From assembly GCA_001549895.1 (NCBI GenBank), contig AP014719.1, forward strand, positions 2,542,001 through 2,606,000: a stretch of 64,000 nucleotides of DNA, read 5' to 3'. Below, piece after piece: positions 47,214-59,195 of the stretch. The translations under genes were made by a program, and so were the position numbers. Within the stretch, counting starts at the first letter, position 1. The number at the start of each line of letters is the position of its first letter. Source of the stretch: Arthrobacter sp. Hiyo8 (GTDB lineage Bacteria; Actinomycetota; Actinomycetes; Actinomycetales; Micrococcaceae). The notes under the pieces were generated by a model that did not search any database, had not been told where the DNA came from, and saw only the letters and a list, made by a program, of their open reading frames with translations.

Positions 47214-50200
47214 CTAGGGCCACAAGCTCGTCACGCCCGTGAGGCCTTGGACCTGGACGGGTGTGTTGCTGCTGGTCGCGGCGCCGTTGCCAAGTTGACC
47301 CTGCGCGTTGTCACCCCAGGCGCGGACCGTTCCATCACTGAGCACAGCGAATGCGTCGTACATGGTGCATGCCAGCGAGCTCACCCCGGTGAGGCCCTGG
47401 ACCTGCACCGGGGCGGGGCTGTCAGTGGTGGTGCCGTTCCCCAGCTGGCCATACCAGTTGGCACCCCATGCGCGGACTGTTCCATCCTTGAGGACCGCGT
47501 ACGCCGAGATTTCGCTTGCGGCGACGCTCGCGACTGCGGTGAGACCCGGAACTTGGACCGGCACGCTGCTGCTGGCGGTGCCATTGCCTAGCTCGCCATA
47601 CGTGCCGGCCCCCAAGCCCGGACTGTCCCGTTCCCCAACACCGCGTAAGCCGTGCCGCCGTTGGCTGCGAGGGACACGGCTCCTGCCAAACCGGAGACTT
47701 GGACCGGGGTGTTGGCGTTCGCGTTGGTGCCGTTGCCCAGCTGGCCGTAGCCGTTGTAGCCCCAGGCCCGGACCGTCCCGTCAGCCAGGACTGCATACGC
47801 CGTGCCGTAACTGGCCGTGATGGAGGAGACGCCCGTGAGGCCGTGACTTGGACCGGGGTGTTGCTGTCGGCGTTGGTGCCGTTGCCCAGTTGCCCGGATT
47901 GGTTGCTGCCCCAGGCGCGCACCGTCCCGTCAGTCAGAACCGCGTAGGCGGAGCCCCGCTGGCTGTGATGGAGCCGGCCCTGGTGACCCCCTGGACCTGG
48001 ACGGGGACGCTGCTGTTGCTGGTGGTTGCATTACCGAGCTGGCCGGAGGAATTGTCTCCCCATGCCCATACTGTTCCATCGCCCAGCAGGGCGTAGGCCG
48101 TGCCTCCGCTGGCGGTGATGGATACGACTCCGGAGAGTCCGCTGACTTGGACGGGCACGCTGCTATCGCTCGTAGTGCCGTTTCCGAGCTGGCCAAAACT
48201 GTTTCCGCCCCAGGCCCACGCTGTTCCGTTGACCAGCGCGGCGTACTTGGTGCTGGGACCTTGGGCTCCCATGGCGACCCGGACAGTCCCGTGACGCCAA
48301 GCGGCACGTTGCTGAACGAAGTTGTGCCGGTAACGCCGAGTTGGTGGTTGTAATTGTCACCCCATGCGCGGATGGTTCCATCTGCAAGCACGGCGAATGC
48401 GGTCCCTCGTGCCGCCGAGATCGATGCTGTTCCCGCTAGGCCGGTGAGACCCGTGACTTGGGTGGGAACATTGCTGTTAGCGGTAGAGCCGTTGCCGAGT
48501 TGTCCGGTCGGGTTGACGCCCCAGGCACGGACCGTCCCGTCACGCAGCACGGCATACGCCACCGGGTTGTTGGTGTCCCCTTTGCCAGCAGTGATGGACA
48601 AGGCCGTGGTGAGGCCGCTTAGCTGGATGGCAGTGGTGCTGTTGGTGGTGGTCCCGGTGCCGAGCTGCCCGGACTGGTTGAGGCCCCATGCCCGTGCTGT
48701 CCCGTCGCCAAGCACGGCGTATACGCTGCCTTTGCCGGCTGCCATGGACGTGACGTTGCTGATCCCCTGGACGCGGACCGGGGTGTAGCTCTCCGACGTC
48801 GTCCCGTTTCCGAGCTGGCCGCTCCCGTTCGCGCCCCAGGAACGCACGGTCCGGTCGGCCAGTAGCGCGTACGCGTTGTAGTTGCTGGCCACGGTGGAGG
48901 TGACGCCGCTGAGGCCTTGGACCTGAACCGGTCTGTTGCTGCTGTTGGCGGAGGTTCCGCTGCCAAGCTGCCCGCTCGAATTGTCGCCCCATGCCCGGAC
49001 GGTCCCGTCGGACAACAGTGCGTAGGCGCTGAAGTCGCTGGCGGTGACGGCGGCGACCCCCGTGAGGCCGGTGACCTGGGCCGGCGCGCTGCTTCCGATT
49101 CCTGTGGTGCCGTTGCCGAGTTGACCCACGAAGTTGGAACCCCAAGCACGGACGGTTCCGTCATTGAGCAGGGCATATGCGCCGTAATAAGTGGCCGTGA
49201 TCGCGGTGACGCCAGTGAGGCCTTGGATCTGGATGGGGTGCTGCTGAAGGTGATCCCGCTGCCGAGTTGTCCGGTGGAACTCTCGCCCCAAGCGCGTACG
49301 GTCCCGTCGCCGAGGAGTGCGTACGCTGTGCGACCGTTGATCGTGATCGATGTGACTCCGCTGAGCCCCTGGACTTGCACGGGAATGCTGCTGTCGTTGG
49401 TGGTTCCGTTGCCGAGCTGCCCGGACTGGTTGCTGCCCCAGGCGCGTACGGTCCCGTCGGCCAGCAGCGCGTAACTGGTGGAACCATCGCCGGCGATCGA
49501 CTTGACTCCGGAGAGGCCGGTAACGGCGGCAGGGCTGGCGAGGTAAGGGTGGTCCCGTTGCCCAGCTGGCTGGATTGGTTGTTACCCCAGGTGACAGCTG
49601 AACCGCTTGACGCTCCGGGAAGGTAGTAGCCCGCGACGTCGGCGATCAGCTGCGTGGCGCCGTCGGAACGGTTGAAGAGGGTGATCTTGCCGTCGGCCCC
49701 ACGGGGACGGTGACGGAGCTCGGAATAGTCTGGCCGCTCGCGAAGTTCACATTGGACGCATTCGGCCGGATGCTCCCCGAAGCGTAAGCGGTGATGAACC
49801 CGAACGATTGCGGGCCGGTGACGGTCAGGTTGAAAACCGCGGCCGCGACGTTGGCGGGAATCCCGCCGCGCCGCCCACGCGGAAGGACACCGTCCCGTCC
49901 GGACCTGCCGGCGCGCTGCTCCGTGTATCCAGGAGTCGTGCGGGATTCACGGGAACGAAAGCGCCCGGAGCGCTCGGGGTCCCTGAGAGGAAATAGCCGG
50001 CGACGTCGGCGATCAGCTGGGTGCTGCCGGAGGAACGGTTGAAGAGGGTGACTTTGCCGTCGACGCCGACTGGAACCGTTACGGAGTTCGGAACCGTTTG
50101 GTCTGTGGCGAAGTTGATGTTTGAAGAGTTCGGCCGCGTGGTTCCGGAGGCGTAGGCCGTGATGAACCCGAACGACGTCGGATTCGCCACGGTGAGGTTG

Positions 50201-50871
50201 AAACTCACCGCCGAGACCGAAGCCGGAATCCCGCCCACGCCTCCCACTTGGAAAGACACCGTTCCGTCAGGCCCGCAGGCGTGCTCCCGCGGGTGTCCAG
50301 CAGCCTGGCAGGGGCTATCGGGACGAAGGCGCCGGTACGGTCGGCGTTCCGGGAGGTAGTACCCGGACACGTCGGCAATCAGCTGGGTGCTGCCGGAGGA
50401 GCGGTTGAAAAGGGTGACTTTGCCGTCGACGCCGACCGGTACTGTCACGGAGTTCGGTACGGTCTGGCCGGCAGCGAAGTTCACGTTGGAGGAGTTCGGC
50501 CGTGCGGCACCGGAAGCGTAGGCCGTGATGAATCCGAACGATTGCGGGCCGGTGACGGTGAGATTGAAGACCACCGCCGCGGCCGCAGCGGGAATTCCGT
50601 TCATGCCGCCCACCTGGAAGGACACGGTCCCGTCGGGGCCACAGGCGTGCTGGTACGGGTGTCCAGGAGCCTGGCGGGTGAGATCGGAATGAAGGCTCCG
50701 GCCGCCGTCGGCCTCGCCGAAGTTCCCACGACGGCGACCGGCGCGCTCGTGGAACCGCCCGTGCCGGCAGCCCAGGCGCCGGGCGCCGCAAGCCGGACAA
50801 GATCAGCAGGACGCCCATTGCGCCAGCAACGCCAGTGCGCCACGGCTCAGCCACGCACGCAAAGACCCCAT
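47214..50871 (-). CDS. Secreted RCC1-repeat protein (many frameshifts)
   Basis: About 1,200 residues when restored. It starts at 50871 with a signal peptide (MGSLRAWLSRGALALLA...). The N-terminal third has three repeats of about 110 residues, each with PxRLLDTR, DGTVSFQVGG, GFITAYASG, QTVPNSVTVPVGVDGKV and LFNRSSGSTQLIADV. The rest is about fifteen RCC1-type repeats of roughly 50 residues (DGTVRAWGxNxxGQLGNG, then PVQVxGLTGV). RCC1 repeats form seven-bladed propellers, so two or more propellers are possible. No catalytic motif. It is convergent with the IclR gene. Function unknown; probably cell-surface or secreted. Confidence 0.83.
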
Positions 50872-51017
50872 GAAATCTCCGAAGGACTGGGCTCCCGATG
50901 ACGGGCAAGCCGGTATTGATCCTCGCGAAAATTACCACATGGGTAGATCCCGGCGTGGTTGCCACGGCGCGTTGTAGCGCGTGGGCTCGCGGCGCGGGCG
51001 AAGCTGCGCCCACCGCA

Positions 51018-51629
51018 TCACCGCGTCAGCTTGGCGCCGTCCGGGTGTTCGTCGCCGATGTGCCCGGGAGCGTTGGCGGCCAGGACGCGCTCGACGAACG
51101 CGCTGTACTCCTCCATGTAGTGGCGCAGGATGGATGCCGTGCCTTCGTCCCTGACCGATCCGTCCTCGTTGTAGGCCGCCGGATTGAACTTGATGTAGGC
51201 CTCGGGAGCATTCAGCTGAGGTGCGTCGAGGAAGCTCAGGACGCTACGCATGGATGCCTGCATCACGGCCGTCCCGATGCTTCCGGGTGATGTGCCGATG
51301 ATTCCTGTTGGCTTGCGCGCGAAGGAGTTGGTTCCCCACGGCCGCGATCCCCAGTCGATGGCGTTCTTCAAGGCGCCGGGGACGGAGCGGTTGTACTCGG
51401 GGGAAACGAACAGGATGCCGTCCGACGCCGCGATCGCGTCCTTGAGGGCCCGGCCGGCAGGCGGGTAGTCGGCGTCGTAGTCCGGGCTGTACAAGGGCAG
51501 GTCCTTGATGGGAATCTCGGTGAATTCGAGCTCTTCCGGCGCTACGCTGATGAGCGCCTTGGACAGGACCCGGTTGATGGAGCGGCTTGAAAGGCTGCCG
51601 ACGAAGTATCCGATCTTGTACGTTGCCAT
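51018..51629 (-). CDS. NADPH-dependent FMN reductase
   Basis: 203 residues, intact. The FMN phosphate loop is GSLSSRSINR near residues 11-20; VSPEYNRSVPGALKNAIDW is the flavin-binding signature of the SsuE/ChrR-type reductases. It probably reduces FMN, quinones or metal oxyanions. The start at 51629 follows a GGAAGGAA-like site. It is divergent from the pnt operon. Confidence 0.9.
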   Translation of the reverse strand: MATYKIGYFVGSLSSRSINRVLSKALISVAPEELEFTEIPIKDLPLYSPDYDADYPPAGRALKDAIAASDGILFVSPEYNRSVPGALKNAIDWGSRPWGTNSFARKPTGIIGTSPGSIGTAVMQASMRSVLSFLDAPQLNAPEAYIKFNPAAYNEDGSVRDEGTASILRHYMEEYSAFVERVLAANAPGHIGDEHPDGAKLTR

Positions 51630-51857
51630 GACTGTGTTCCTTCCCGACGGCGCGGCCGGAACCGGCTCATCGACGGTGCGGTAACTGGAGTCTCCCAGCC
51701 CACAGCGAGCTTATTAGAGCAGCCCGAAGATGGGAATGGCCGGACGCCGCCGCCACACCTACTCCCGCCCGGGCCTTCCGCGTCCTAGACTCAAGCCAAC
51801 AACGGCGCGGGACAATGCTGTTCAGAAGGACGTTGGGGTTTCGGAAAGGGAGCGCGG

Positions 51858-53046
51858 GTGAAACTTGGCATAGCGCGGGAACGGCTCGATGGTGAACGTC
51901 GTGTGGCTGCGACGCCGGAGACGGTCACGCAGTTGGCCGGACTGGGACTGGACGTCGTCGTCGAAAGCGGAGCCGGAGGCGCTGCGGGCCACAGCGACGA
52001 GGACTACCGCCAAGCAGGCGCGCTCATCGTCCCCGACTTGGACCTGGCCCGACTGGACGTCTACGCTCACGTCCGCCCACTCGAACCAACGACGGCGGCC
52101 GCGCTGCGACGGGCGCCGTCACCGTTGGCCTGGCCTCGCCGTCGTCGGAACTTCCCACCGTCCGCGCGCTCGCCGAAGCGGGCGTGACATCCTTCGCGCT
52201 TGAGCTGGTGCCGCGCATTTCCCGGGCACAATCCATGGATGCGCTCACCTCCCAGGCCCTGGTGGCCGGGTACCGCTGCGTGCTCGAGGCGGCCATGCGG
52301 CTCCCGCGCTTCTTTCCGCTCTACATGACGGCCGCCGGAACCATTCCCCCGGCCCGTGTGCTGGTGCTGGGAGCGGGCGTGGCAGGCTTGCAGGCCATCG
52401 GCACCGCGAAAAGGCTGGGCGCACGCGTCTCCGCCAACGACATCCGGCCCGCCTCGGCGGACGAGGTCGCATCCATGGGCGGCACCTTCATCAAACTTGA
52501 CGTGGAGACGGCCGAATCGTCCGGCGGCTACGCGCGCGAACTCAGCGCCGACCGCGGTGCCCTGCAGCGTGAGCTGCTCGCCCCGCACGTGGCCCAGGCG
52601 GATGTGCTCATCACGACGGCGGCGGTCCCCGGACGGCGGGCCCCTCTCCTCGTGAGCCGCGAAATGGTCCAGCACATGCGCCCGGGCTCGGTGGTCGTCG
52701 ACCTCGCCGCAGAGTCCGGCGGCAACGTGGAGGGCTCGGTACCGGGCTGGATCTTCAAATCCCGACGGCGGACGGCCAGGGCACAGTCACCCTCGTGGGG
52801 ATGAAGGATGCCGCGTCCGCCATGCCGGCGGACGCCTCGCGCCTCTACGCGAAGAACGTGGCGAACCTGCTGGCCCTGATGACGTGTGACGGCGCCGTCG
52901 TCCCCGACTTCGGCGATGAGGTGGTGGCGGGTGCGTGCCTGACGCACGACGGCGAGGTGCGGCACGGTCCGACGGCCGAGGCGCTTGCTGCGCTCTCCGC
53001 CGAGACGGCGGAATCCGTGAGCTCTGCCAATGAGGGGGTTTCCTGA
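51858..53046 (+). CDS. pntAA: NAD(P) transhydrogenase alpha subunit, part 1 (frameshifts)
   Basis: The NAD-binding dI domain. It opens MKLGIARERLDGERRVAATP; the Rossmann loop is VLGAGVAGLQAIGTAKRLGA. SANDIRPASADEVASMGGTF and MRPGSVVVDLAAESGGNVEG are conserved. Bases are lost near 52105 and 52765. About 396 residues. The start is GTG 51858. The stop overlaps the next start. Confidence 0.92.
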
Positions 53047-53387
53047 TGGACGGAATCGCCCTGCTCACCATCACCGTCCTGGCCGTCTTCGTGGGCTTCG
53101 AAGTGGTCTCCAAGGTCTCAAGCACACTGCACACTCCCTTGATGTCCGGCGCGAACGCCATCCACGGAATCATCCTGGTGGGCGCGATCATCGTCGCAGG
53201 GCAGGCCTCGGACCCATGGGTCCTCGCGGTGGCCTTGCTCGCCGTCGTACTCGCCACCGCCAACCTGGTAGGCGGATTCGTGGTGACCGACCGCATGCTG
53301 GAGATGTTCCGCGGCCGTAAACGCGTTGCGCCGCCCGGCGGGAAGCCGGAGCCCATAAAGGCTGCGTCCAAGGAGCACACGCGATGA
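53046..53387 (+). CDS. pntAB: NAD(P) transhydrogenase alpha subunit, part 2
   Basis: 113 residues, intact. Three transmembrane helices of the dII proton channel: LLTITVLAVFVGFEVVSKV, then ANAIHGIILVGAIIVAG, then a third with GGFVVTDRMLEMF. The C-terminus is basic. It overlaps pntAA and pntB by 1 and 4 bases. Confidence 0.93.
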   Translation: MDGIALLTITVLAVFVGFEVVSKVSSTLHTPLMSGANAIHGIILVGAIIVAGQASDPWVLAVALLAVVLATANLVGGFVVTDRMLEMFRGRKRVAPPGGKPEPIKAASKEHTR

Positions 53388-54766
53388 CCCTCATCGATCC
53401 GGTGTGGACTTCGCTCCTCTACCTCGCGGCCGCAGTCTGTTTCATCCTCGCGCTCAAGGGACTCAATTCGCCACGAACCGCCCGGCGAGGCAACCTGGTG
53501 GGCGCATTCGGTGCGGCACTCGCCGTCGCCACGGTCTTCCTCTCGGTCAAGATGGACAACGTTCCCTGGATCCTGGGCGCCATGGTGATCGGTTCGGGCG
53601 TTGCCGCGCCGGTCGCGCGCCAGGTCAAGATGACCCAGATGCCGCAGCTCGTCGCGCTTTTCAATGGCGTGGGCGGTGGTGCCGCAGCGCTCGTTGCACT
53701 CTTGGAACTAGCGCACACGGAGGACCACTGGGTGCGCGTGGCGATCGTCTTCACGCTGCTGGTGGGCGCGGTGTCCTTCGCGGGTTCCGCCATCACGTTC
53801 TCCAAACTCCAGGAGCTCATGACCACCCGCCCCGTGGTGTTCCCCGGTCTGCCGACCCTCATGGGGGCGGTGCTGCTAGCGGCGGTGGGTGCCGCCGTCG
53901 CCGTCGTTTTTAGCGGTTCCATCGCGCTCGCATTCCTGCTTTTGGTGCTCGGTCTGGCGGCGGGCGTACTGCTTGTGCTCCCTGTAGGCGGCGCGGACGT
54001 GCCGATCGTCATCTCGCTGCTGAATGCCTTCACCGGCCTGGCCGTGGCAGCCTCGGGCCTGGTGCTTGGCAATGTGCTTTTGGTGGTGGCCGGCACGTTG
54101 GTGGGTGCCTCTGGCACCATCCTTACCAGGGCCATGGCCGCGGCCATGGGCCGCAGTGTTGCCGGCATCCTCTTTGGCGCGTTCAAGGGAGGCTCGACGG
54201 CGGGGTCGACGGCGGTGAGCGACCGCCCCGTCCGCTCCTCCAGCCCCGAAGACGTGGCCGTGCTCCTTGGCTATGCGCAACGGGTCATTATTGTTCCCGG
54301 CTACGGGCTCGCCGTTGCACAAGGGCAGCACACGGCGGCCGAGCTGGCCCTTGCGTTGGAGGCGCGGGGCATCGACGTGGATTTCGCCATCCATCCGGTG
54401 GCCGGCCGCATGCCCGGGCACATGAACGTCCTGCTTGCCGAAGCCAATGTGCCCTATGAGTCCCTCAAGGAAATGGGCGAGATCAACTCGGAATTCCGGA
54501 CAGCCGACGTCGCGCTGGTGGTCGGCGCGAACGACGTCGTCAATCCGGCCGCGAAAACCACCGCGGGTTCGCCGATCTACGGCATGCCCATCCTTGAAGT
54601 GGCCGACGCGCGACAAGTAGTTTTCCTGAAGCGCTCCATGCGGCCGGGATTCGCGGGAATCGAGAACGAACTCATGTACGAACCGCAGACCACACTGCTG
54701 TTCGGCGACGCGAAGGAATCCCTCACCAAAGTGTTGAGGGCGGTCAAGGCGCTCAAGCTTAGTTAA
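53384..54766 (+). CDS. pntB: NAD(P) transhydrogenase beta subunit
   Basis: 460 residues, intact. About eight transmembrane helices of dII are followed by the NADP-binding dIII domain: VIIVPGYGLAVAQGQHTAAE, GRMPGHMNVLLAEANVPYES and VVGANDVVNPAAKTTAGSP. With PntAA and PntAB it couples proton entry to hydride transfer from NADH to NADP+. It starts at 53384, overlapping pntAB. Confidence 0.95.
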   Translation: MTLIDPVWTSLLYLAAAVCFILALKGLNSPRTARRGNLVGAFGAALAVATVFLSVKMDNVPWILGAMVIGSGVAAPVARQVKMTQMPQLVALFNGVGGGAAALVALLELAHTEDHWVRVAIVFTLLVGAVSFAGSAITFSKLQELMTTRPVVFPGLPTLMGAVLLAAVGAAVAVVFSGSIALAFLLLVLGLAAGVLLVLPVGGADVPIVISLLNAFTGLAVAASGLVLGNVLLVVAGTLVGASGTILTRAMAAAMGRSVAGILFGAFKGGSTAGSTAVSDRPVRSSSPEDVAVLLGYAQRVIIVPGYGLAVAQGQHTAAELALALEARGIDVDFAIHPVAGRMPGHMNVLLAEANVPYESLKEMGEINSEFRTADVALVVGANDVVNPAAKTTAGSPIYGMPILEVADARQVVFLKRSMRPGFAGIENELMYEPQTTLLFGDAKESLTKVLRAVKALKLS

Positions 54767-54952
54767 TCAAACCTGGGGTGCCCGCCGGCCTTTCTGCTTC
54801 CCAGCCGGGTGAGCCCACTCAAGACGCGGAAGAATCCAAGGCCCTATCATCGGCCGAAGACCTAGGGTGGGAACGCTCCCGCCCTTGACGGTTGCCCGGG
54901 CTTCGAATGGACGGTGAGCGGAGTGGCTGGACTCTCGATTCAGGAGCAGGCG

Positions 54953-57900
54953 GTGACGCGGCGCGTCGGCGTCCGTTGGGCCGCCGTTGGAGCGTGCGCG
55001 GCAATGGTCCTGGCACTCCTCAGTGGCTTTGCTATGCCGGCTCATGCGGCTGCAAACACCGTCATCACGCTGACCTTCGATGACGGCAACGCCGACCAAC
55101 TGACCGCCGCAGCCACGCTGAAGAACCTCGGACTCCACGGCACCTATTTCGTCCCCTCCGGATGGGTCGATCAGCCGAGCTATTTCACCTCGGCGAACCT
55201 GCAGCAACTTTTCGCCGACGGAAATGAGATTGCCGGGCACACGGTCACCCACCCCGACCTGGTCACCTTGACCTCGGATGAAGTGACGCGCCAGGTGTGC
55301 AACGGCAGGGTGGCCCTGGCAAACATGGGCTTCAAGGTCACCAGCTTCGCCTACCCCTTCGCCTCCTTGGACCCCGCCGTGCAGACCATCGTAAAGAATT
55401 GCGGGTTCAACAGTGCACGCGGGCTCGGGACCTTTACAGCAAGGACGATCCCGGGCTCCCGGCTGCCGAAACCATTCCGCCCGCCAACCCCTATGACACC
55501 GCGGCCCGGAGGAAGTGGACAGCACATGGACGCTGTCCAACCTTGAAAACTCCGTGACCAGGGCCCAGGCCGCCGGCGGTGGCTGGGTTCAATTGACGTT
55601 CCACCACATCGCCGTGGGACCGATCCCACCCTTACCATCAGCCCCAGCCTGTTCAACCAATTCGCTTCCTGGCTAGCGCAACAACAGGCAGCGGGCAGCA
55701 TCGCCGTGAAGACGGTTGACCAGGTAATCGGTGGCGCGGTCCAGCCCCTCGTCTCCGGCCCGCCGGTGCCGCCCCGCCTCCCCAGGGGACCAACATGATC
55801 CAGAACCCGAGCCTCGAGACACTGACCAGCGGGATTCCGCTGTGCTGGGCTGCTGGTGGATACGGCACCAACACCCCCAGCTTTTCAGTGGTCTCGCCTG
55901 GCCACACGGGCAATAACGCAGAACGACTGACTATGAGCGGCTACGTCAGCGGTGACGCGAAACTCCTGCCAGCCCTGGATCTTGGCGGCTGCTCTCCCAC
56001 GGGCACTCCGGGCCATATCTATCAGCTCAGCGCTTGGTATAAATCCAATGTCATCACCCAATTCGAGGTCTACTACCGCACCGGAACGGGGTACTGGACC
56101 TATTGGACGGCGAGCCCGTTGTTCAACGCGAGCAGTAATTGGACGCAAATCACGTGGACCACACCGGCGCTCCCGGCAGGTGCCTCGGGAATCAGCTACG
56201 GACTGAACATCCAATCCAACGGTTCGATCACCACGGACGACTATTCGATGATCGACATCACCCAGGCCGCGGCGACGGCGCCGGCTGCTCCCACGGGGGT
56301 GGCCGCGACGGCGGGTAACGCTTCGGCGGTGGTGTCCTGGACGGCGCCGGCCAACGGCGGCTCCCCCATCACTTCGTATGCGGTGACGCCTTCGTCCGGT
56401 GGCACGGCTTTGGCTCCGGTGACGGTTACCGGTAACCCGCCCTCAACGACGGCGACCGTCACCGGGCTGACCAACGGTACGGCTTACACCTTCACGGTCA
56501 CGGCGAGCAACGCCGTCGGGATGTCACCCCGTCTGCGGCGTCGGCTCCCGTGACACCGACGGCCCCAACGGTTCCGGGACTCCCACCGGCGTGAGCGCGA
56601 TGGCGGGAAACGCCTCGGCGGCCGTGTCGTGGACGGCGCCGGGCAACGGCGGCTCCCCGATCACCTCCTATGCGGTGACGCCTTCCACCGGTGGCACGGC
56701 CCTGGCTCCGGTGACGGTGACCGGGAATCCGCCCTCGACGACGGCGACCGTCACCGGACTCAGCAACGGCACGGCCTACACGTTCACGGTGACGGCGACG
56801 AACGCCGTCGGGACCTCCGCGCCGTCGGCGGCGTCGGCTCCGGTGACCCCGACGGCCCGGTTCCCGGGGTCACCAACGGCGGGTTCGAATCCGGGCTCAC
56901 GTCCTGGACCACCGGCGGCGTCAGGGCACCCGTGGCCTCCACCACCGCGCACACCGGCACCGGCTCCGCGCTCCTGGGCCTGGCCTCCGGCACCGAACCG
57001 CTCGGCGACAGCACCCTGGCCAGACCCTCACCATGCCCGCCACCGGAACCACCACCCTGTCCTTCTGGTACCAGCCGCACACCGCGGACGACACCTGCAC
57101 CGGCACCGCCTGCCGCTACGACTGGATGGAAGCACAAGTCCGCACAGCCACCGGCACCACCCTGGCGAGCCTGTTCAAGCTCAGCAGCAACTCCGGCACC
57201 TGGACCCAGCTCAGCACGAACCTCTCCGCCTACAACGGCCAGACCGTCGTGCTCTGGTTCAACGTCCACCTCGACGGCTCCAGCCCGGCGGATGACACCT
57301 GGATGTACCTGGACGACGTCACCCTCACCAACACCCAGACCACCCCACCGCACCGCAGCCCCACCGGGGTCACCGCGGCCGCGGGGAACGCCTCCGCCAC
57401 CGTGACCTGGACCGCCCGGGCCAACGGCGGCTCGGCGATCACCTCCTACGCGGTCACCCCGCACGCCGGCACCACCACCCTGGCCCCGGTCACCGTCAGC
57501 GGAAATCCGCCCGCGACGACGGCGAACATCACCGGACTCACTAACGGCACGGCCTACACCTTCACCGTCACCGCCACGAACGCCATCGGCACCTCCCGGC
57601 GTCGGCGGCCTCGGCCGCAGTCACGCCGACCGCGGGGCCACCGCACCCGCAGCCCCACCGGGGTCACCGCGGCCGCGGGGAACGCCTCAGCCACCGTGAC
57701 CTGGACCGCCCCGGCCAACGGCGGCTCGGCGATCACCTCCTACGCGGTCACCCCGCACGCCGGAACCACCACCCTGGCCCGGTCACCGTCAGCGGAAATC
57801 CGCCCGCGACGACGGCGAACATCACCGGACTCACCAACGGCACCGCCTACACCTTCACCGTCACCGCCACGAACGCCGTCGGCACCTCCCGGCCTCGGCG

Positions 57901-58411
57901 GCCTCGGCACCGGTCACCCCCTCCGGAACAACGACCTCGGCCATCACCAACGGCGGCTTCGAATCCGGGCTCACCTCCTGGACCACCGGCGGGGTCAGGC
58001 ACCCGTGGCCTCCACCACCGCCCACACCGGCACCGGCTCCGCGCTCCTGGGCCTGGCCTCAGGAACCGAACCCCTCGGGGACAGCAGCCTGTCCCAGACC
58101 ATCACCATCCCGCCACCGGAACCACCACCCTGTCCTTCTGGTACCAGCCCCACAGCCAGGAAGACCCCTGCACCGGCAACGCCTGCCCGTACGACTGGAT
58201 GGAAGCACAAGTCCGCACCACCACCGGCACCACCCTGGGCAGCCTCTTCAAACTCTGCAACAACAACGGCACCTGGACCCAGCTCACCGCCGACCTCACC
58301 GCCTACAAAGGCCAAACCATCACCCTCTGGTACAACGTCCACCTCGACGGCTCCAGCCCCGCCGACGACACCTGGATGTACCTCGACGACATCACCCTCA
58401 CCAACGGGTAG
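54953..58411 (+). CDS. NodB polysaccharide deacetylase with FN3 and CBM-like repeats
   Basis: About 1,150 residues when restored. The start is GTG 54953, 6 bases after AGGAG, giving a signal peptide MTRRVGVRWAAVGACAAMVL. The NodB domain has TLTFDDGNADQ (Asp-Asp) and HTVTHPDL (metal His pair), followed by conserved TSFAYPFASLDP. A carbohydrate-binding-like jelly-roll region follows, then four FN3 repeats (PTGVxAxAGNASAxVSWTAP) interleaved with two CBM-like modules (TNGGFESGLTSWTTGG to DDTWMYLDD). Many single-base losses. It probably removes acetyl groups from chitin, peptidoglycan or another N-acetylated polymer outside the cell. Confidence 0.82.
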
Positions 58412-58438
58412 GGGGTTGATCGACCTCCTAGTGGCCGT

Positions 58439-59066
58439 TCAGGAGTTCTTTGTGGCTGCGAACATGCGTCGAAGGGTGAAAAAGCAACCCAAGGCGCCGA
58501 AGAGCAGCGCCATGAAGAAGTCGCCCATGTAACTCTTGACGAAATTCGGGTTGTTCGCCAGGTTGTAGTTCATCAGGTCCACGGCTCGGAGCTGGTGATC
58601 AAAGACAAGGGCTGGCTATTGATGTACTTGGCGGCGTCCAGCCAGACTCCAGCGACGAAAGACAAAATCGCAGTGGCAGCTGTGATGGCTGCTATCACCC
58701 ACACGCCTTTTCTGCTCAGCCCGCCGGCTCCCATGACATAGAACCGGGCCGCCATCGCCGCAGCGGCAAAGGTGACGAGCGAGGACATCCAGCCAAAATT
58801 CCAGATGACGAGCCACAGAACGACGCCGATCGGGAGGGTCGGGAGGGCGAACAGGGTGCCCCGGCCGACGTTTTCGCTGCTTCGAATCGGGCGGGCGGGG
58901 GCCATGCCGGTGCCGGAGATTGGTTGGCTTCCGGATGCCAAGAGGGAATGTGGGGGCCCGGGGCATCCGGAGCGCTCATTCCGAACTCAGGCTTGGGACG
59001 CTGCGATGCGCCGTATTCGTTGCTGCCGGGCTGCGTGTTTTCCGGCAGGTTGGTGCTTTCGGTCAT
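58439..59066 (-). CDS. Pro-rich membrane protein, hypothetical (frameshifts)
   Basis: Starts at 59066 (MTESTNLPENTQPGSNEYGA). A Pro/Ser-rich cytoplasmic stretch of about 65 residues is followed by four predicted helices (PIGVVLWLVIWNFGWMSSLV, then FYVMGAGGLSRKGVWVIAAI, then the third), and a last helical part ending FFTLRRMFAATKNS at 58439. Bases are lost near 58870 and 58600. No named family recognised. Confidence 0.7.
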
Positions 59067-59195
59067 GTTTCCCCAATGTGGACCGCGGCGATCGTATGGG
59101 TCATCCTTGCGCGCGACAGAGGAAATTCGCCAGCAATTGCGGCGAATAAATGCGTCGGCGATTCGACGCCGTGGGGAGAGCCTGGGGCTCGTGGA

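Noticed and set aside
47214..49600. Periodic repeats resembling a CRISPR array
   Set aside because: The period of about 150 bases is coding (RCC1 repeats), repeats diverge, and there are no cas genes or uniform spacers.
56280..58400. Long DNA repeats suggesting a mobile element
   Set aside because: The repeats are FN3 and CBM-like protein modules inside one gene, without inverted ends or transposase.
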